Origin: Microbacterium testaceum StLB037
GTDB lineage: Bacteria; Actinomycetota; Actinomycetes; Actinomycetales; Microbacteriaceae
Length of the DNA: 64,000 nt
Direction of reading: 5' to 3'
Assembly (NCBI RefSeq): GCF_008763945.1
Contig: NZ_VTQH01000002.1
Span: 95,657-159,656 of the forward strand
Below the pieces are notes generated by a model that made no database searches, was not told the origin of the DNA, and was given only the letters and a program-made list of their open reading frames with translations. The position numbers and the translations under genes were made by a program. Below are positions 61,205 to 64,000 of this stretch, one piece after another; within the stretch, counting starts at the first letter, position 1, and each line of letters starts with the position of its first letter.

Positions 61205-61965
61205 CGGCGCACCTCGATCCCGTCGGCGGCCATCGCGTCTTTGACCTGCCCCACGGTCAGCTGGCCGGAGTGGAACACGGACGCCGCGAGCACGGCGTCG
61301 GCGCCGGCCTGGATCGCGGGGGCGAAGTGCTCGAGCTCGCCCGCGCCACCGGAGGCGACGACCGGAACCGCGGCCACCTGGCGCATGAGGCGCACGAGCT
61401 CGAGGTCGAAGCCCTGCTTGGTGCCGTCGGCGTCGATGGAGTTGACCAGCAGCTCGCCGGCTCCGCGCTCGACGGCCTCGCGCGCCCATTCGAGGGCGTC
61501 GAGGGTGGTCTCGGCGCGGCCGCCGTGGGTGGTCACGACGAAACCGGAGGGGGTGGATGCCGAGCGCTTCACGTCGAGCGAGAGCACCACGACCTGTGCG
61601 CCGAAGCGGTCCGCGATCTCGCCGATCAGGTCGGGCCGCGCGATCGCGGCGGAGTTGACGCCGATCTTGTCAGCACCGACGGAGAGGAGACGGGCGACGT
61701 CGTCGGCGGAGCGGACTCCCCCGCCGACGGTCAGCGGGATGAAGACCTGCTCGGCCGTGCGGCGGACGACGTCGTACGTCGTCGAGCGCTCGTCGACGGT
61801 CGCGGTGACGTCGAGGAAGGTGACCTCGTCGGCTCCCTGCTCGAAGTAGAGCTTGGCGAGCTCGACCGGGTCGCCCATGTCGCGCAGGTCGAGGAAGTTC
61901 ACGCCCTTGACGACGCGGCCCGCGGCGACGTCGAGGCACGGGATGACGCGACGCGCGAGGGTCAT
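61201..61965 (-). CDS. hisF: Imidazole glycerol phosphate synthase cyclase subunit
   Basis: TIM-barrel synthase subunit producing imidazole glycerol phosphate and AICAR with ammonia from HisH. 254 aa. Catalytic Asp12 in [18 protein letters not shown] and the second Asp in VVLSLDVKR (near 132). Phosphate sites in [11 protein letters not shown] (near 83) and [12 protein letters not shown] (near 200). HisH is not in the window. TGATG overlap with hisG upstream and ATGA with hisI downstream. Confidence 0.97.
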   Translation of the reverse strand: MTLARRVIPCLDVAAGRVVKGVNFLDLRDMGDPVELAKLYFEQGADEVTFLDVTATVDERSTTYDVVRRTAEQVFIPLTVGGGVRSADDVARLLSVGADKIGVNSAAIARPDLIGEIADRFGAQVVVLSLDVKRSASTPSGFVVTTHGGRAETTLDALEWAREAVERGAGELLVNSIDADGTKQGFDLELVRLMRQVAAVPVVASGGAGELEHFAPAIQAGADAVLAASVFHSGQLTVGQVKDAMAADGIEVRR

Positions 61966-62807
61966 CAGAGCCTCGCGGCGAGGATCTCGGTGACGAGGAT
62001 CGCGCGCGCACCGATCGCGTAGAGCTCGTCCATGACGCGGTTGACGTCGCGGCGCGGGCTCATCACGCGCACCGCCACCCACTCGGGGTCGCGCAACGGC
62101 GAGATGGTCGGCGACTCCAGGCCCGGGGCGACGGCGATGGCCTGCTCGACGAGGTGCGCGGGCAGGTCGTAGTCGACGAGGACGTACTTGCGCGCGGCGA
62201 GGACGCCGCGCAGGCGTCGCAGCAGCGTCTCGGTGCCCTCGACCTCGTTCGGACCCGAGATCAGAACGGCGTCGCTCTCGAGGAGCACCGGACCGAAGAT
62301 CTCGAGCCCCGCCTGACGCAGCGTCGTTCCGGTCGAGACGACGTCGGCCACGGCATCCGCCACTCCGAGCTGGACGGCGGATTCGACGGCTCCGTCGAGC
62401 GGGACGATGTCGACCGCGATGCCGCGCTCGTCGAGGAAGGCGTCGACCAGGCCCGGGTAGGCGGTGGCCACGCGCAGGCCCTCGAGGTCCTGGACGTCGG
62501 TGAAGCGGCCGGGGCGACCGGCGAAGCGGAAAGTGGAGCCGGCGAAGCCGAGCGACTCGACCTCGCGAGCACCGGGCATGCGGGCATCGAGCAGGAGGTC
62601 GCGGCCGGTGATGCCGACATCGAGCGCGCCGGAGCCGACGTAGGTCGCGATGTCACGCGGACGGAGGTAGAAGAACTCGACCTCGTTCACGGGGTCGACG
62701 GTGTACAGGTCTTTCGAGTCGCGTCGTCCGGTGTACCCGGCCTCCGAGAGCATCTCGGCGGCGGTTTCGGCGAGCGACCCCTTGTTCGGCACGGCGATTC
62801 GCAGCAT
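61965..62807 (-). CDS. hisG: ATP phosphoribosyltransferase (long form)
   Basis: First and feedback-regulated step of histidine synthesis, joining ATP and PRPP. 280 aa, the long form with a C-terminal ACT-like regulatory domain (about 205-280: [33 protein letters not shown]), so no HisZ is needed. N-terminal [27 protein letters not shown] near 80 and the PRPP loop [13 protein letters not shown] near 165. ATG at 62807; no clear ribosome site, 46 nt after the hisE stop. Confidence 0.96.
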   Translation of the reverse strand: MLRIAVPNKGSLAETAAEMLSEAGYTGRRDSKDLYTVDPVNEVEFFYLRPRDIATYVGSGALDVGITGRDLLLDARMPGAREVESLGFAGSTFRFAGRPGRFTDVQDLEGLRVATAYPGLVDAFLDERGIAVDIVPLDGAVESAVQLGVADAVADVVSTGTTLRQAGLEIFGPVLLESDAVLISGPNEVEGTETLLRRLRGVLAARKYVLVDYDLPAHLVEQAIAVAPGLESPTISPLRDPEWVAVRVMSPRRDVNRVMDELYAIGARAILVTEILAARL

Positions 62808-62853
62808 GACGGGGGCTTTCGTGTGGGGTGAGCTGTGGGAGGAGGGGCGCGGC

Positions 62854-63117
62854 TCAGAGATGTCGGTAGACGTCCTCGAGCGACAGGCCCTTCGCGAGCA
62901 TGAGCGTCTGCAGGTGGTAGAGCAGCTGCGAGATCTCTTCGGCCGCGGCCTCGTCGGACTCGTACTCGGCGGCCATCCACACCTCGGCGGCCTCTTCGAC
63001 GATCTTCTTGCCGATCGCGTGGACGCCGGCATCCAGCTGAGCGACGGTGCCGGAGCCGGCGGGTCGCTCGACGGCCTTGGCGCTGAGTTCCGCGAACAGG
63101 TCGTCGAAGGTCTTCAC
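62854..63117 (-). CDS. hisE: Phosphoribosyl-ATP diphosphatase
   Basis: Second histidine step, removing pyrophosphate from PR-ATP. 87 aa all-alpha MazG-like fold: [14 protein letters not shown] at the N terminus, the metal-binding [18 protein letters not shown] near residue 38 and the second helix [20 protein letters not shown] near 60. The GTG at 63117 is inferred from the family start; the ribosome site is weak. The same frame upstream is only Pro/Arg-rich antisense-like sequence over the G-rich tract. First gene of hisE-G-F-I. Confidence 0.94.
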   Translation of the reverse strand: MKTFDDLFAELSAKAVERPAGSGTVAQLDAGVHAIGKKIVEEAAEVWMAAEYESDEAAAEEISQLLYHLQTLMLAKGLSLEDVYRHL

Positions 63118-63297
63118 GGTTCCAGGGTATCGGGTCGGCGGGGGTGGGGTTGCCCGCGGGGCGGTGTGGGCGGCGTGGGGCGCGGGGCGCGGCGGGGCGG
63201 GCGGGGGTGCGGGACGGGCGGCGGGCGCGTGCGGGTGCGCCGGCGGCGACGGGCGCTGGCGGTGGCGCAGGGCGCGGCGGGGCGGGCGGCGGGTCGT
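63118..63297. other. G-rich low-complexity intergenic tract
   Basis: From about 63134 to 63295 the plus strand is almost pure G with short C interruptions (GGGGGTGGGG, GGCGGGGCGGGCGGGGG and similar). Many runs of three or more G could form G-quadruplexes. It lies upstream of hisE, so on the hisE template or coding strand this is a C-rich leader. No gene is supported. Confidence 0.7.
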
Positions 63298-63362
63298 GAT
63301 AAACGCCCGCTGCACCGAGAAACGCCCGCAGCGAGCGTTTCCCCGTGCAGCGAGCGTTTATC
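63298..63362. terminator. Nested double hairpin after rpe
   Basis: Outer 18-nt arms (63298-63315 and 63345-63362, one mismatch; left arm starts GATAAACGC and ends CTGCAC). Inside them GAAACGC (63319-63325) pairs with GCGTTTC (63335-63341). The word AAACGC(C/T)CGC thus occurs four times, two per strand. 35 nt past the rpe stop, so probably its terminator. Confidence 0.65.
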
Positions 63363-63397
63363 AGCGGTGGGGCAGTGAACCTCCCCGCGCCGGGCCG

Positions 63398-64000
63398 TCA
63401 GTGGCGGTGGCGGGCTGCCGAGGCGCGCAGCGACTGGATCGCACGGTCGGGGTCATCGGCGCCGAACACCGCGGAACCGGCGACGAACGTGTCGGCCCCG
63501 GCCTCGGCTGCCTGGGCGATCGTGGACTCGCCGATGCCGCCGTCGACTTGCAGCCACACGCTCGCACCCCGGCGCTTCGCCTCGTCGGCGAGGGCGCGGA
63601 GCTTCGGCATGGTCTCGGGCATGAACGACTGCCCGCCGAAGCCGGGCTCGACGGTCATCACGAGGATCTGGTCGAACTCGTTGAGCGCCTCGAAGAGGTT
63701 CTCGACGGGGGTGCCGGGCTTCACGGCGACGCCCGCGCGTGCTCCGATCGAGCGCAGCCGACGAGCGAGGGTGATCGGGGATGCCGCGGCCTCGAGGTGG
63801 AAGGTGACGGATGCCGCCCCGAGCTCGGCGTACGCCGGAGCCCAGCGGTCGGGGTCGTCGATCATCAGGTGCACATCGAGCGGGACGGGGCTCGTCTCCT
63901 GGATGCGGCCCACCATCTGCGGCCCGAACGTGAGATTCGGCACGAAGTGGTTGTCCATCACGTCGACGTGGACGAAGTCGGCCCCCGCGATGCGCGCGAG
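63398..64000 (-). CDS. rpe: Ribulose-phosphate 3-epimerase, 5' end outside window
   Basis: Interconverts ribulose-5-phosphate and xylulose-5-phosphate in the pentose phosphate pathway. At least 201 residues are visible; the frame continues past 64000 so the first about 20-25 residues are missing. Motifs: GADFVHVDVMDNHFVPNLTF (metal His/Asp and substrate site), DVHLMIDD, MTVEPGFGGQSFM and VDGGIGEST. An internal ATG at 63961 (MDNHF) is not the start because the preceding residues ADFVHVDV are conserved. It lies upstream of hisE on the same strand. Confidence 0.95.
   Translation of the reverse strand, partial: LARIAGADFVHVDVMDNHFVPNLTFGPQMVGRIQETSPVPLDVHLMIDDPDRWAPAYAELGAASVTFHLEAAASPITLARRLRSIGARAGVAVKPGTPVENLFEALNEFDQILVMTVEPGFGGQSFMPETMPKLRALADEAKRRGASVWLQVDGGIGESTIAQAAEAGADTFVAGSAVFGADDPDRAIQSLRASAARHRH

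Noticed and set aside
62808..62853. Attenuator or T-box leader before hisG
   Set aside because: Only 46 nt, no His-codon run, no T-box sequence and no alternative stems.

Overview
The window is a high-GC (about 70%) actinobacterial chromosome segment, most consistent with Microbacteriaceae and probably Microbacterium. Support comes from RbpA, PafB/PafC, HelY, a TIGR02234-type Trp-operon membrane protein, an HGxxPAAW protein, frequent GTG starts, many 4-nt stop/start overlaps and leaderless genes with TANNNT boxes 6-7 nt before the start codon. Nearly all of it reads as ordinary core genome. There is no prophage, CRISPR array, insertion sequence or defence island.

Layout. Bases 1-4.6 kb: an SF2 helicase with a repetitive N terminus (cut by the window edge), a ferritin-like/VIT1 metal transporter and a 2-oxoglutarate/Fe(II)-type dioxygenase. 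4.7-8.2 kb: a zinc-type ABC importer operon with a Zur-like operator; its binding-protein gene carries a frameshift. 8.3-10.8 kb: tRNA-Leu(GAG), an M20 peptidase and UppP. 10.8-22.2 kb: PAC2, HAD, TrmI, FKBP-like lipoprotein, PafB, PafC, TatA, TatC, HelY, Lnt and RbpA. This matches the neighbourhood that in many actinobacteria also holds the Pup-proteasome genes, which are absent here. 22.2-31.2 kb: an NfeD-SPFH-GDPD operon, an SDR plus S9 peptidase pair, and assorted membrane proteins and enzymes. 31.3-33.2 kb: an AT-richer patch of orphan and decayed genes. 33.2-44.2 kb: a desaturase, three further small-molecule or kinase-like enzymes, a SGNH hydrolase, an MFS plus LLM pair and a DUF885 protein. 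44.3-64 kb: PolA, a hotdog thioesterase, an ANTAR regulator, tRNA-Leu(CAA), Pyk, GltD/GltB, Lgt, TrpA/B/C with two small membrane proteins, HisI/F/G/E and Rpe (cut by the window edge).

How genes work together. Lgt and Lnt are the first and last enzymes of lipoprotein modification and would serve the lipoproteins seen here (metal-binding protein, FKBP-like protein, small orphan). TatA/TatC form a minimal twin-arginine translocase. PafB/PafC are the expected two-part DNA-damage regulator. GltBD makes glutamate. The his and trp genes form one long minus-strand block with translational coupling.

The most interesting non-gene signal is the 7-base word GGATGCC (complement GGCATCC). It is far commoner than base composition predicts, sits in coding frames through GAT and GCA codons, and occurs as inverted pairs inside terminators. 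Other points worth a second look are the absence of trpE from its expected slot, the missing Pup genes, the frameshifted zinc-binding protein, a hairpin that would bury a ribosome-binding site, and the decayed patch near 32 kb.
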